Source: Apodemus sylvaticus (taxonomy: Eukaryota > Chordata > Mammalia > Rodentia > Muridae). From it: a DNA stretch of 64,000 bases. Each line of letters opens with the position of its first letter. Position 1 is the first letter of the stretch. Positions 1-12,817 of this stretch are shown piece after piece. Made by a program: the position numbers and the translations under genes. The notes beneath the pieces are model-generated. The model saw only the letters and a program-made list of their open reading frames with translations. It searched no databases and was not told the origin of the DNA. Location: contig NC_067487.1 in assembly GCF_947179515.1 (NCBI RefSeq), positions 44,255,014 through 44,319,013 of the forward strand, read 5' to 3'.

Positions 1-742
1 TACTTTTATAGTAGTTGACTGCCTTGTAGCAAATTGTAATATGCATTTTTCAAAAAATAGAGAGATGATATTTCTGTATATCTTAAGCAACTTTAATTCT
101 GGCATAGCATGAATTTCCCACTCTGCATCATGTTACTATTTGGATTAAGTCAAAGATGATATTTTCAGTGCAATACTGACATAGTACAATTTAACTTCCT
201 TAAAACTGTAGAAAAAAGTGTCAGTATTCAAAACAGAGCTTTAAAATTTGTCTTGAAATAAATGGAACATATATTTACTGTTTTGATACTTTGGTAGAGA
301 CAGCATGATTTGACTAATTTTAGAAGCTGACATTGCTGAACGCAGATTGGATAAAATATATGTTACAACACTATTTTCTAGAGAATGATAATTTGCAGTG
401 GATGATGAACTGTTCATCAACTAATTCCAACTTGAAAATTTAACAATTAAGGTTTGATAGCAGATGTTAGATAATGCCAGCAATTCAACCTTGAAACCGT
501 TTTCTGCCTCTTCTGCTTTCATCTTCCAGATGAGTTAAATTGAAGAGCTTCATGAAATTGCAGGATGAGTTGTTTAAAAACTGTTATCATTTGCAATTGT
601 TCTATGTAACACAGAATTGTTTTTATATCATGAAAGCCAAAATAAAACATGTTCAAGCTTCTATAAACTGCCTTCTCTCATTTAAAATCTCTACTTAGAG
701 ATTTTTGTTTTCAAAATAACAATTCAATTCTCTTCTATTGCC
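1..742. other. AT-rich single-copy DNA, nothing recognised
   Basis: I see no repeat family, no long ORF and no motif cluster here. It reads as ordinary AT-rich intergenic sequence. Confidence 0.5.
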
Positions 743-750
743 TAGAAAGA

Positions 751-753
<3 letters not shown>

Positions 754-804
<51 letters not shown>

Positions 805-1025
805 TACATGTACACGTACACATACACATTCATATACATCATACACATCATCATACACATCACATTCATATACATATACATTATACATATATGTATATGT
901 ATATATATGTCACATACGTCATATACCTCACATATATCACATATGTCACACATGTCATATATGTCATATACACCATATACATCATATACATATACATAGA
1001 TATATTAAGATTAAGATATATATAT
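754..1025. repeat. Compound (TA)n / (CATA)n microsatellite
   Basis: An uninterrupted TA run (about 754-799) passes into degenerate CACATA, CATCATA and TATGTCACA arrays. The repetitive peptides that can be read through it in several frames are artefacts of low complexity. Confidence 0.95.
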
Positions 1026-1030
1026 TTTAA

Positions 1031-3110
1031 GAAATAAATACGTATAAATAAATTACTTCCTATGTGGTTAATATTTATAGTTCTATGTCAATTTTTCTTT
1101 AAAGGAAAAGTTCCAACTGATAAATATATTTGAAAAGAAGTCTCTAGATGTTCTCTTTTAAGTATTAATGTAAGGGATACAGCTTTGATGTTCTTGTTTA
1201 AAATATGGCGACTGTAGTAGCTGAGTTCAAGAGTTGTCGTAACAATTAAGGACAATGTATGAAATGTTTACAGATAATTTATGAAGCCATGTTGAGATAC
1301 TTAGCCAAGTGTTTGTGCTGGAATGAGGTTGCCATAAATCCCATCATTATTGCTCCAGGATGTGCCCTCTTGAGTGAGCAAGGATTCTTGGGGTCTGGCA
1401 TTTTTACCTTCAGTATCATGGCTCCAATGTTAGTATTGCTTAACTCATATTTGGGCTACAGTTCCATTTGGGTATCTACCATGGCGAGCACGGGACCTGA
1501 AATGTTCATGTAAACACGGCTGAGCATTTTCTGCTGTGCTCAGTTTCTTTAGGGTCTCATCTACCCAGAGATGGATAATTAAGATCTTCCCCTCACTGTA
1601 AAGAAGAATCAGACAAGTGTCTTCAGTGAACCCAGCCTAGAGGTTTGGTGCTTTCTCCAACTAAATATACACTCATTCAGTATGTTTGTAACAAACATCC
1701 CTGTGGTCAATATAGGCTGGCTTTCAGTGATCCAAGTTCAGTTGTCAGCATTTTTGCTGTTATAAAGAGGAAGATGGCAGTAAAAATAGGCACCTGACAA
1801 CTTTTGTTCTGGCAATAAATCTATTATTAAAATTTTTAATTCTATAAGCCATGTCTAGATTAATAAGCAGATATATACACATGATGATTATGCAAACAGC
1901 ATGTGAGGGATATGAGGGACAGAAATGCTGTTACTTGGAGATACTAATTTCTATTTTTAAATTGTAAACGTTGCTAAATGAGTGACAGAGGAGTACAAAA
2001 TATGTTTTTTCTATATTTTGAATGTTTTGAAATGATTCACAGATAAAAAGACACTTCTTTTGTCTTTCCTTTAAAGAAAGAAAAGATGTGATGGTTAGTG
2101 TTACAATACATCAGTGAGGGTCTCTGTTCTCTTCACAATATATCATATGTCAAAACTTCTCTCTTTAGAATAACAAAAGTGACCTTTTGGTGCCATAAGC
2201 TTCAGCTGACCTCTTGGTAGCCATAACAGTGGCAAAGAAACAATAAAGATACATCAAGCAAGGGTTACTTTGTGCCACTGGGATGTTCAGGAAATGAACC
2301 AAAATACTTTACAGAATTTGCTCAACTGGATGGTAAGTGCAGATTAACAAAGGGCTTTCTATGAAAAGCAGCATTGTGACCTTGGAGTGGTATTTGACCA
2401 TTCCAGTTGACAGAAAGCTTACAGAAGTCTATACTTTAGAGAGTGTCATTTTCAGAATATACTTGACTGAGTGATGTAAATATCAACATTTTGAAGGCTA
2501 CATTTATAGTTTGAAGTGAATTTATTAATGGAAAATAAAATTTAAACACAAGAGTACTGTGGTTTAATTCAGATAAAGGCAATAGAGAATAATAGTTTTT
2601 TTATTTGACTTTCTCCCATTAATTAAGATGTTAACATCAGCTTGTCACAGAGAACTTACTTCTTTTCAAAGGACTTGGAACCACACACTGGCTGATGTTT
2701 GAAATCCTGTATCTATGTGATTTATCTGTAGGGCACTGCTTGAACATTTATTATCTTTGCTGTCCAGAGCTTCTAATTTTGTTTATGTTTTTCATGAAGT
2801 GTAGAATCACAATTATGAATTTATATAAACCCGGGCTCAGTAGTTAAATAAGATGAAAGACCTGAATTACTTCAGTACATTCCAGTGAGAGCAAATTGGG
2901 GTTCTGGTTACAGTGAGTCTGCTGCAGGCAGCAGAGTTGTGCCAGAACTGGGGAGGGGGTGGCTGGGTCGCCGTAGAGGAATCCAGACTACCAAAGAACA
3001 ATGAATTCCCTTGCCCAATGTAAGTCTGAGAATTACTTACTTGCATCTTGTTTGTCAACTGATCGGCAGTTGTAGGTAGCGTTTTCTTAGTTATTGAGCT
3101 ACTGTCTTTA
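1031..3110. other. Single-copy sequence without a supported gene
   Basis: No SINE, LINE or LTR signature was recognised. An 84-codon plus-strand reading frame (1259-1513) has no recognisable domain, and the opposite strand there is full of stops, so neither is called. Confidence 0.4.
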
Positions 3111-3117
3111 TAACGTA

Positions 3118-3830
3118 GTATTTTTTTCCCATTTTTTGAGAACATCATATAATGTGTTTCAATCATATTCACCCCAAATCCTTTCAGACCCACCCTTCCT
3201 CTCCATTCTCTTCTCCCTACTTACCTAATTTTGAGTTGTCTTCTACATTAAAAAGAAAGAACCAACACAATTCACTGAGTCTGATTTGTATTGTGCAGCT
3301 ACTCTTTGGAGAAGTCTATCCTGGCGTGTGGTTGAGCTACGAGGGTTCACACCACTAAATACTGATTATATCTATCCTAGAAGCAAACAAATACCAGCAG
3401 TATCTCAGCTGGCAGTGAGGTTTCATGCCTAGCTCCCTCTCTTCAGTGTTAGAATCCAGTTTGCCCTGAGCTTGTGAAGTTTTTGTATATGCTATCATAA
3501 TTGCCATGAGAGATCGTATGTGCGACTTTCATCTGTGTTCAGAAAACGCGTTCCTTAGTGTTTCAGTTCTTAGTGTTCTTAGTAACCCGCTGCCTTCAGC
3601 TCTTTGATCTTTCTCTTTGTTTTAGACTACTGAGCCTTTAGGGAGGAATACAATGTGTATATCCCAATTAGAGTTGAAAAACTCCGCATGTCTTATTCCC
3701 AATTTTGACCAAGTGAAGGCCTCTGTGTTTATTCTACCACTTCAAGAAACTTCTCCGAAGAGATGTACTGATCAATGGATATTAGGTTATAGTATTTCAT
3801 TGCTTTTTTTCTTAATTCTATGTTTTTAAA
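3118..3830 (-). mobile_element. Lx-type L1 3' UTR fragment
   Basis: The left end is T-rich, as expected for the poly(A) side of a minus-strand L1. It is followed by a C-rich stretch (3188-3225) and by blocks I recognise from the murid Lx 3' UTR, such as the part mentioning CTGAGCTTGTGAAG and GAAAACGCGTTCCTTAG. Divergence is high, so this is an old 5'-truncated copy without coding sequence. The L1 class is firm; the Lx subfamily is from memory. Confidence 0.65.
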
Positions 3831-4104
3831 AACATAATCAGTCTCAAAAACTATAACAAATTGTTTTAGAGTCTAAGTAGTGAAATATTGAATTTTAAGA
3901 GGTTGTACATTTTTTAATGAATATTTTCCCCCTTTCTAAGTACACACTACAATAAAATGTATTTTAAAGTTGGTGGATTTTTTTTTTTTGCTGCTGCATA
4001 TTGAATTAATGCATTGTGCATTGTGGGAAGTACCATACCAATGAGTTATTTTCCAGCCCTAAAGCCTTTCACATTAAATGCCAATTTCAAAAAGTTCTTT
4101 TCTG

Positions 4105-4250
4105 CCAGGCAGTGGTGGTGCACAACTTTAATCCTAGCACTTGGGAGTCAGAGACAGGTGAATTTCTGAGTTCGAGGCCAGCTGGTCTACAGAATGAGTT
4201 CCAGGACAGCCAGGGCTACTCAGAAAAATCCTGTCCTGAAAAAGAAAAAA
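4105..4250 (+). mobile_element. B1 SINE
   Basis: A 7SL-derived B1. It starts GCCAGGCAGTGGTGGTGCAC, carries the CTTTAATCCTAGCACTTGGG and GAGTTCGAGGCCAGC (B box region) blocks, and ends in an A-rich tail. It is a little diverged. Confidence 0.9.
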
Positions 4251-4730
4251 TAGTTTTCATGGTGCTGGAGGTGCTATGCATACTACTAGAAGAAAGAAAT
4301 GATCATCAGTTTTACCTAAACGAGAACCCTGTGAGCAACTATCTTGATTGGGCTGGCATTTCATCCCACTAGTTCAAGAGAGATATGAAAATCATGGGAG
4401 AAACCAAGTACTTTCTGATTGGACTTAAGGCCAGCTCCACAATATCAACTTATCATATCTCATACCAATATTGGGCTAAGAAACTATGGTTAGCTCAAAC
4501 ATAGACCCTATGAACCATCTAATACTGTTTTGTTAAGTGAGGATATTAAGTCAATTCCTTATGATTTAACATCATATTTATAGTTTAAAGCACCTCTCAA
4601 CTTCCCTGAGAGAAGTTTCTGTTTCTGTTTGTAGTAGCTATGACTAACACAGACATTGACAACTGTCTAAAGTGCAGAGCATGAGGCTGTCCTAACCGGG
4701 CCATATCCTCTCCTCCAAAGGTTCAGAAAT

Positions 4731-5127
4731 TAATGTAAAAGTGGAGTCAGAGTATAAGAGCCAGAAGATAAGTAGGGAGAAGAAAGTGGAGGGCAAGGGT
4801 GGATCTGAGAGGATTTGGGGTAGATATAATCGAAACACATTATATCATGTTCACAAAGAAATGGAAAAAAAATACTATGTTTTAAAGATGGTGGGTGGGG
4901 CTGAAGAGATGGCTCAGCAGTCAAGAACACTGACTGCTCTTTCAGGGATCCTGATTTCAATTCCCAGGTACTACATGGTTGCTCACATCCATCTGTAATG
5001 AGATCTGATACACTCTTTGGTGTGTATCTGAAGACAGCTACCGTGTCTCATATAAATATAAATAAATAATTTTTTAAAAAGAAAATAGAAGGATAAGGAT
5101 CATTCAAAAAATAAAGATGGTGGGTGA
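4731..5127 (+). mobile_element. L1 3'-UTR end, interrupted by a B2
   Basis: The purine-rich GGAGAAGAAAGTGGAGGG stretch followed by ATATAATCGAAACACATTAT resembles the terminal part of an Lx-type 3' UTR with its A-rich tail. A B2 sits in the tail: the 14 bases after the A-run (4884-4897) reappear after the B2 (5113-5126). Confidence 0.55.
4898..5112 (+). mobile_element. B2 SINE with a perfect 14-bp target-site duplication
   Basis: The tRNA-related head reads GGCTGAAGAGATGGCTCAGC (A box region), followed by the B-box-like GGGATCCTGATTTCAATTCC and the B2 body ATCCATCTGTAATGAGATCT. The tail is A-rich and decayed. The flanking direct repeat AAAGATGGTGGGTG at 4884-4897 and 5113-5126 is exact. Confidence 0.92.
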
Positions 5128-5404
5128 ATACAAGGACAGAGTATATCTGCTCATATGAACTCATAGCAATTATGATGGCATGGAGAATATCTGTATGACT
5201 CTAAGACTGACCAAACTCTAGCATGAAGAGGGCAGTTGGGCATGAAGTTCCGCATTTAGTCAAGGAGCTATTGACAATTACTAGTTCCTTGGAAAGGAAT
5301 GGTTAATTTTCTGTAAGAGTGTCAGCCCCTCTTAATCCTCTATAAACCAACTCTGCTACATCCAATCACCCACATTTAAGATTATTTGAACAATACATAT
5401 TAAG

Positions 5405-5560
5405 CTTGATGTTCCATTTACTGCCCCCCCCCCAAATACATAGATTGATTGGGACAGGGAGGAGCATAGATCTAGGAACAGTTGGTGAAGATAGGGTGAA
5501 CATAATCAAAACTCATTGTATGAAGATCTCAAAAAATCAAAATAGTTTTATTTGCTTAGA
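5405..5560 (+). mobile_element. Probable L1 3'-end relic
   Basis: A purine-rich stretch is followed by GGTGAACATAATCAAAACTC and ATTGTATGAAGATCTC, which resembles the last 100 bases of Lx-type L1 copies. It is short and diverged, so the call is tentative. Confidence 0.4.
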
Positions 5561-6551
5561 CATATTTGTTTAAATTATTTTTAAAACAGTATAATCCTTT
5601 CTCAGATCTCTAGCTTCAGTAATTGATATTTCAATTTCAGCTACACTAAATTCTAATAAACTTTTTTTCTGCAATTAATCTTTGACTTCACTTATTTACT
5701 TATGAATATTCCATTGATGATCCAGCACATACTGGGATCTGTGCTTTGTCTCAGAAACAAGGAAAGTGAATAGAGACTTCCCCCAGAAAGAGCAAACCTG
5801 TGTGAACTATGCCCCTACTTTTTCATCTAACTATGATCTGTTAAAATGATTTGTAGATTCACAAAATGTTTTACTAAAATGTTTGTTGTGGCTGGGGTAG
5901 GGTGGGAGATGGTAAAGGTAAATGCATAAAGGCATCCCTAATTTTAAGGCATCCCTAGTCTTTCTCCCTTTAGTTTTCCTTTTCTACTATCACTGAAAGA
6001 TAACCCCCTTTTCTCCTCTACTTGTCTTTATAGGACTTGATAATGACACCATCTTTTCTAGCTGCATATTCTTCTTTCAGAGGCTATTAGTTACTTTTAA
6101 GCCACACATCACGGCTATAACTCACCGAATGTTAGTAGTGCAAGCAACCATGGATTACATATCTTTATTAAGTGTTTGATTTAAATCTGCAACTAGGATT
6201 TAATCCTTTAAGTAAATATTAGAGTCTAGCATGTTGAATACCTAGAGAAGTCAGATGTTTAAACAAATATGTCTAAAGGAATAAAATTAATTTCATTTTC
6301 ATTAAATTTGGATAAGTTTATAAAATAAGTTTTGGTTATATTCACCCTATTTTCCCCAACTGTTCTTAGATGTACACACCACATTTACCCACTCAACCAC
6401 TGTCTTTTTTTCAGTGCATCAAGCTCAAAGTGTACTGCTAACATAGTATTGTATGTGGGTGCTTGGATGTACTTTAGTTGAATATTTATTTCATATATAC
6501 CTATACATATATTTCCATATATATATTATTCCATATATATTCCACAATATT
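5561..6551. other. Single-copy sequence, nothing recognised
   Basis: AT-rich, with a short ATATATTCC-type tract near 6495-6545. No gene or element was recognised. Confidence 0.45.
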
Positions 6552-8979
6552 TGTGGTGTTTTGAATATACTTGGCCCAGGAAGAGGTTCTATTAGGAGGT
6601 GTGGCCCTTTTGGAGAAGGTGTTCCACTGTGAGCATGGTCTTTAAGACCTTCATTCTTGCTCTCTGGAAACCAGTCTTCTCCTAGCTGTCTTCAGATGAG
6701 GATATAGAACTCTCAGCTCTGCCTTCATTATGCCTGCCTGGACACTGCCAAGTTCCTACCTTGGCTGAAGGCAATGGGCTTCAGGTTGAGCCCATTAACA
6801 TGAGCTGAAGGTTAATGGGCTGAACCTCTGAATCTGTAAGCCAGCCCCAATTAAATGTTGTCTATATAAGAGTTGCATTGGTCCCCATTTTTTAATAGGG
6901 TTATTTGGTTCCCTGGGTCTAACTTCTTGAATTTTTTGTATATATTGGATATTAGCCCTCTATCAGATGTAGGGTTGGTGAATACCCTTTCCCAATTTGA
7001 TGGTTGCCGTTTTGTCCTTCTAACAGTGTCCTTTGCCTTACAGAAACTTTGTAATTTTATGAGGTCCCATTTGTCAATTCTTGATCTTAGAGCATAAGCT
7101 ATTGGTGATCTGTTCAGGAACTTTTCCCCCGTGCCCATATCCTCTAGGGTCTTCCCCAGTTTCTTTTCTATTAGTTTCAGTGTGTCTGGTTTTACATGGA
7201 GGTCCTTGATCCACTTGGAGTAAAGTTTAGTACATGGAGATAAGAATGGATCAATTCACATTCTTCTGCATGCTGACCTCCAATTGAACGAGCACCATTT
7301 GTTGAAAAGTCTATCTTTTTTCCACTGGATATTTTTGGCTCCTTTGTTGAAGATCAAGTGACCATAGGTGTATGGGTTCATTTCTGGATCTTCAATTCTA
7401 TTCCACTGGTCCACTTGTCTGCCACTGTGTCAATACCATGCAGTTTTTAACACTATTGCTCTGTAGTATTGATTGACATCAGGGATAATGATTCCCCCAG
7501 AATTTCTTTTGTTGTTGAGAATAGTTTTAGCTATCCTGGTTTTTTTGTTATTCCAGATGAATTTGAGAATTTCTTTTTCTAACTCTGTGAAGAATTGAGT
7601 TGGGATTTTGATGGGGATTGCGTTGAATCTCTAGATCGCTTTTGGCAAGATGTCCATTTTAACTATATTAATCTTTCCGCTCCACAAGCGTGGCAGATTT
7701 TTCCATTTTCTGAGGTCTTCTTTGATTTCCTTCTTCAGTGACCTGAAGTTCTTGTCGTATAGATCTTTCACTTGTTTGGTTAGAGTTACACCAAGATACT
7801 TTATATTGTTTGTGGCTATTGTGAAGGGTGTCATTCCCCTAACTTCTTTCTCAGCCTGCTTATCCTTTGAGTATAGGAAGGCAATTGATTTGCTTGAGTT
7901 GATTTTATAACCAGCCACTTTGCTGAAGTTGTTTATCAGCTGTAGGAGTTCTCAGGTGGAGGTTTTCGGGTCACTTAAATAGACTATCTTGTCATCTGCA
8001 AATAGTGATAATTTGACTTCTTCCTTTCCAATTTGTATCCCCTTGACCTCCTTACAGATCTAAACAAAGAATTTTCACCTGAAGAAATTTGGATGGCCGA
8101 GAGGCACCTTAAGAAGTGCTCAACATCATTAGTCATCAGGGAAATGCAAATCAAAACAACCCTGAGATTTCACTTTACACCAGTCAGAATGGCTAAGGTC
8201 AAAAACTCACTCAGGCGACTGCAGGTGTTGGAGAGGATGTGGAGAAAGAGGAACACTCCTCCACTGCTGGTGGGGCTGTAAGATGGTACAACCACTTTGG
8301 AAATCAGTCTGGCAGTTCCTCAGAAAACTGGACATGATACTTCTGGAGGACCCTGCTATACTTCTCCTGGGCATATACCCAGAGGATTCCCCGGCATGCA
8401 ATAAAGACACATGCTCCATTATGTTCATGGCAGCCTTATTTATAATAGCCAGAAGCTGGAAAGAACCCAGATGCCCCTCAAAGGAGGAATGGATACAGAA
8501 AATGTGGTATATTTACACAATGGAATATTACTCAGCATTTAGAAACAATGAATTCTCAAAATTTTTAGGCAAATTGTTTGATCTGGAAAATATCACCCTA
8601 AGTGAGGTAACCCAGTCACAAAAGAATACACATGGAATGCAATCTCTGATAAGTGGATATTAATTAGCCCAGAAGCCCTGAATATCCAAGGCACAAATCG
8701 CGTAACAAATAACTCCCATGAAGAAGTATGGAGAAGGTCCTGATCCTGGAAAGGATTGATCTAGCATTAGAGGGGAATATAAGGACAAAGAAAAAAAGGA
8801 GGGAGGTGATTGGAGAATGGATGGAGAGAAGAAGGTTTATGGGACATATGGGGAGGGAGGGTCCGGGAAAGAGGAAATCATTTGGAATGTAAACAAAGAA
8901 TATAGAAAATAAAAATATTAAAAAAAGAGTTGCATTTGTCATGATGTCTGTCCGCAGCAGCAAAACCCTGACTAAGACA
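6552..8979 (+). mobile_element. MaLR solo LTR (ORR1/MT type), split by an L1 insertion
   Basis: The left part (6552-6882) has the murid MaLR LTR landmarks: ACTTGGCCCAGGAAGAGG, TATTAGGAGGTGTGGCCC, TAGAACTCTCAGCTCTGCC, AACCTCTGAATCTGTAAGCC and CCCAATTAAATGTTGTC. The right part (8925-8979) continues with GTCATGATGTCTGTCCGCAG and ends CTGACTAAGACA. Together they make one ordinary LTR of about 370 bp. No internal region is attached, so it is a solo LTR. Whether it is ORR1 or MT is from memory. Confidence 0.85.
6883..8924 (+). mobile_element. 5'-inverted (twin-primed) L1 insertion
   Basis: The 3' half (about 8053-8924) is in plus orientation: the ORF2 C-terminus (LNKEFSPEEIWMAERHLKKC onward), a short 3' UTR and an A-rich tail. 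The 5' half (6883 to about 8052) is the neighbouring ORF2 segment in minus orientation, from the region just after the RT FADD motif to the KKLD region. The two halves meet where they would be nearly adjacent in L1 coordinates, the expected product of twin priming. A direct repeat (AAGAGTTGCATTGGTC at 6869, AAGAGTTGCATTTGTC at 8925, one mismatch) flanks the whole unit. ORF2 is inactive in both pieces. Confidence 0.9.
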
Positions 8980-8983
8980 TATT

Positions 8984-9042
8984 CCATATGTATGTATGTA
9001 TGTATGTATGTATGTGTTTATGTATGTATGTATGTGGATAGA
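8984..9042. repeat. (TATG)n microsatellite
   Basis: A tetranucleotide ATGT run directly follows the end of the split LTR, with one GTTTATG interruption. Confidence 0.9.
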
Positions 9043-9550
9043 TACAGTACCTAAGTTTTTCTTGTTACTAACAATCACTCTTTTGTACTACTAAACAACA
9101 CATATGGTCATTGAAAGGGGTGAATAACATATTGAGTGAGTGAAGAGCAATATGTCAAAAAGCCTCAAGTGACCAAACCAAGAAGAGCTTTTCACCTCAG
9201 TGTACCCAAGTAATGAATTTCTGGTGAAGAGGAAATTTTAAGTGGCATGGAAACTACAAACTGCTTTCTTCCAACAAAAAAAAAGTCTGGACATGATACT
9301 CAGACAAGTAATTCAAGAAAATTATCAAAAAGAGAATAGGTTTCTAAATGGTATTTTGTGAGAAGCAAACTTGAAGTAGAGTGTACACTCTGAAGAATGA
9401 AAGTAATCATAAATAAAACTGAGTAAAAGCACAAAGACACAAGAGATTATCAATCAGATAAATATATCTCGTGGTTATCAGGAGACCATCCATCACATCC
9501 GTATATACATTCATGATTATTAGAAGAGAAGAGGCAAGAATATGCCAAGG
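9043..9550. other. Single-copy sequence, nothing recognised
   Basis: No element or gene signature was found. Confidence 0.4.
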
Positions 9551-9551
9551 A

Positions 9552-9938
<387 letters not shown>

Positions 9939-10051
9939 GAGACAGATAGACAGATACCACACAAACAAACACACCTGGAAACACATGTGTGCATATACTA
10001 TACACACACATATATGCATTGCACATACATTATATGCATTTGAAGGTGAGT

Positions 10052-10084
<33 letters not shown>
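10052..10084. repeat. (CA)n microsatellite
   Basis: A pure CA run about 33 bases long. Confidence 0.97.
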
Positions 10085-10086
<2 letters not shown>

Positions 10087-11500
10087 GGATGACTGACATG
10101 ATTATCTAATACTAGCATATACAGCCAAGAATATCAGCAAACTCTAAAGAAATATTAAATAAAATGAGAGTAAAAAATAGCTCCATTGTAGCTATGGTAC
10201 TACAAGTCAAAGATGAAGAGTTAATTTTACCTACACCAAGAAAGAAATCATCACATCAGAAATAATAATAGCTGAAGTCTCGAAGGAAACAATGGCCGCC
10301 AGATCGATGGGATAATAAGCGAACGCTTCAGAAGGAAGAAAATAAATCACAAGCAAACAGAATTCCTTCTTGTCAACAAAGACTCTTTTCCCCATTAGCA
10401 CTATTTTACAAAATAATAGCAAAATAAGTATTCTATAATTAATTAAAACCTAGAGAACTAATTTCAACAGAACTGTTTAGAAGGAATGTTAAATGAAGTT
10501 TTTAGGCTGAGAGTGATTTTATCAGGTACAAATTGATGCACATACAAAATGGAAAGCATCAAAAAGCTAATTGCTCAATAAAATCAGCTGAAATATATTC
10601 TTCCTTTCTCATCTTAATTTATTATAAAACCAATTAAAACATTTGGAAGGCTGGGGCTTGAATGATGTAATTATTGTCCAGGCATCTAGGATGTTGAGAT
10701 ATTAGTATATCAAGTTCAAGTCCAATTTTACATTATAGCAAAACAGTGTTTCAGAAAAATAACATTTGTACAAGACAACATGTCTAAACTATACATCTGT
10801 GTCTATGACATATACAGACACTGTATATTTGTAGGATGTTTGTCAATAGAGACAAGATGAATGGAATGAAATAAACTCTAACCACCATTTAAGATTGGGT
10901 TTTTAATATTGTTAACACTTAGTTGTATATTGCTGTTTTTCTTATATAATCACATCTCCCAAAATGCTTGCATGAGTTGATCTGGAAAGACTTGCTTCTC
11001 TTCTTTGTCTTAGATTGTCTATCTGTATCTCAAGGAGGGATGTCACTTAGTTTCTAAATACTCAGACTAGTATTCTTTATTTCTGGGCTTATGATACAGA
11101 ATGTGAGGTACTCTTACATTTTATATTTCAATGTCCTCTACAATTCAATTAGGTTATATGCTGCTCTTTCTTGATTGTTAGAGTTTCCTCTGTTGGGACA
11201 TTTCATCTCATATGCTGGATCGTGTGTTTTCCCTTCTTTTGCTTTGAACGGTGGGCACAGGGAATGTTTTATTTCCTTTCTGCATCATTTTCTCATTCTC
11301 TACTTGCTTTTTGATTCTTCCCGTGAGTCCATGTTTTTGGATGCCAAGTAAAGACCCTTAGTACAGAACTAGTTTATACTCTCTGCTACTATTTGCTGTC
11401 TGCAAAAACAGCAAGCCAATAGCTCTACCTTATTTTTCCCTTTGACCACCTTCTCTCCACTCTCAGATAATATCTTAGAGAATAGGATCCAGACATCTCT
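10085..11500. other. Mostly single-copy sequence; possible eroded B1 near 10648-10760
   Basis: No gene was recognised. The stretch around 10648-10760 has spaced matches to the B1 body (GTCCAGGCATCTAGGATG, TATCAAGTTCAAGTCCAAT) but is too eroded to call firmly. Confidence 0.35.
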
Positions 11501-11502
11501 TT

Positions 11503-11570
11503 CTTTTTTTTTTTTTTCGATATATTTTTTATTTACTTTTCAAATGATTTCCCCACTACCGGAAAGTCCT
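11503..11570 (-). mobile_element. Very short 3' end of a young L1
   Basis: A T-run is followed by the complement of the terminal L1 3' UTR (TATTTTTTATTTACTTTTCA, then ATGATTTCCCC and GGAAAGTCC). This matches the 3' ends of the young copies at 24978, 51897 and 55443. Only about 65 bases of L1 are present, an extreme 5' truncation. Confidence 0.75.
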
Positions 11571-12069
11571 ATGTCCTATTTAATATAGGCAAATTCCATC
11601 TGATGAGATACTTTAACCTCATTTGTACATCTATGTACATGTTATACCTCACCTCAGCATGGTTACCATACTATCCCATGTATAATTCTTTCAGCAATTA
11701 CAATATAGTCCTCAGTTCTTTAATCATTGGGAGGAAATCCCCACACATGTATGAAAGATCATATTCACAAAAGAGGCATCCTACCACATACTATGTGGAC
11801 CATCCAGGGAATTCTTTTTAAGGACACTATAATATCATTAGATGGTTCAGCCTTGACTGCATATTCTATCATTCACAGAAAGGAACATGCATCTATTGTA
11901 ATGCAAGGAAACTCTGCATTCTGAATTATATTGGAGAAGATAATTATGTTGAGATACTTCACTATCTGTTAAGACAGGCAACATTCAATTGTATATGTTG
12001 TTATCTATAGCTGAAGCCATGAAACCACTCTTAATAGACTCATTTTTGTGCATGTTTGAAAGCAAGTTG
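11571..12069. other. Single-copy sequence, nothing recognised
   Basis: No repeat family or gene was identified. Confidence 0.4.
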
Positions 12070-12079
12070 TGTTAACTAA

Positions 12080-12336
12080 CTATATATTCATATATGTGCA
12101 TAAATGTATTTATGTATATATATAGTGTGCATATATAGTGTGCATATATATATCATATATCAATCATATACCATCATATATCATATATCACATATCACAT
12201 ATCACAAATCACATATCATATTTCATATATCATCATATATCATATATCATATGTAATATATCATACACACACATATATATATACATATATACATACATAT
12301 ATACATATATATACATACACACACACACACACAAAC
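12080..12336. repeat. Compound ATATC/CATA/CA simple repeat
   Basis: Degenerate ATATATCATATCACA arrays grade into (CATATA)n and a short (CA)n. Confidence 0.93.
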
Positions 12337-12339
12337 ACA

Positions 12340-12490
12340 TATATAGTAGTACATACCTTAATCCCAGAACTTGGGAGGCAGAGACAGGCATTTTTCTGTG
12401 AGTTTGAGGTCAGCCTGATCTTCAAAGTGGGTTCTGAGATAATCATTGATATTAACCAGAGAAACCTTGTCACAAAGAACCAAAAAAGAA
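12340..12490 (+). mobile_element. B1 SINE, diverged
   Basis: It contains CCTTAATCCCAGAACTTGGG, AGGCAGAGACAGGCATTTTT, TGAGTTTGAGGTCAGCCTG and an A-rich end. The first bases merge into the microsatellite on its left. Confidence 0.85.
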
Positions 12491-12815
12491 TGTTTTGTAT
12501 TGATTGCCCATAGTCTTTGGTATCATAAAAGCATATTCATAACCATATAACATTTGACCATCTAATATGCCTTGCATCCTCCATTCCTTCCCTCCCAACT
12601 CATCAATCCCTATGTTATCCTCATGTTTTGTATCAATTATACATGTTTATCATGTAAAATTCAAGACTCACAAATCAAATAACACCATGCCATATTTGCC
12701 TGTCTGAAACTGACCTAATATATATAATTCAGTTATTTCCACTTATAGCCATTTCTTTGCCATTAATTTGCTGATATGAACTTCAGATATTACTTATATT
12801 ATTATAATGGTTTGC
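12491..12815. other. Nothing recognised
   Basis: AT-rich sequence with a pyrimidine-rich patch near 12575. No call. Confidence 0.35.
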
Positions 12816-12817
12816 TG

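Noticed and set aside
738..1037. Frames rich in Ile-Tyr-His or Thr-His across microsatellites (also 9634-10118, 12138-12473, 27270-27533, 29643-29915)
   Set aside because: They are translations of simple repeats with no other coding evidence.
1259..1513. 84-codon plus-strand frame as a gene or processed pseudogene
   Set aside because: No recognisable domain on either strand, no poly(A) tail and no target-site duplication.
4898..5112. tRNA gene (A and B box-like sequences in B2, B3 and B4 heads)
   Set aside because: The boxes belong to tRNA-derived SINEs. No cloverleaf with matching acceptor arms is present.
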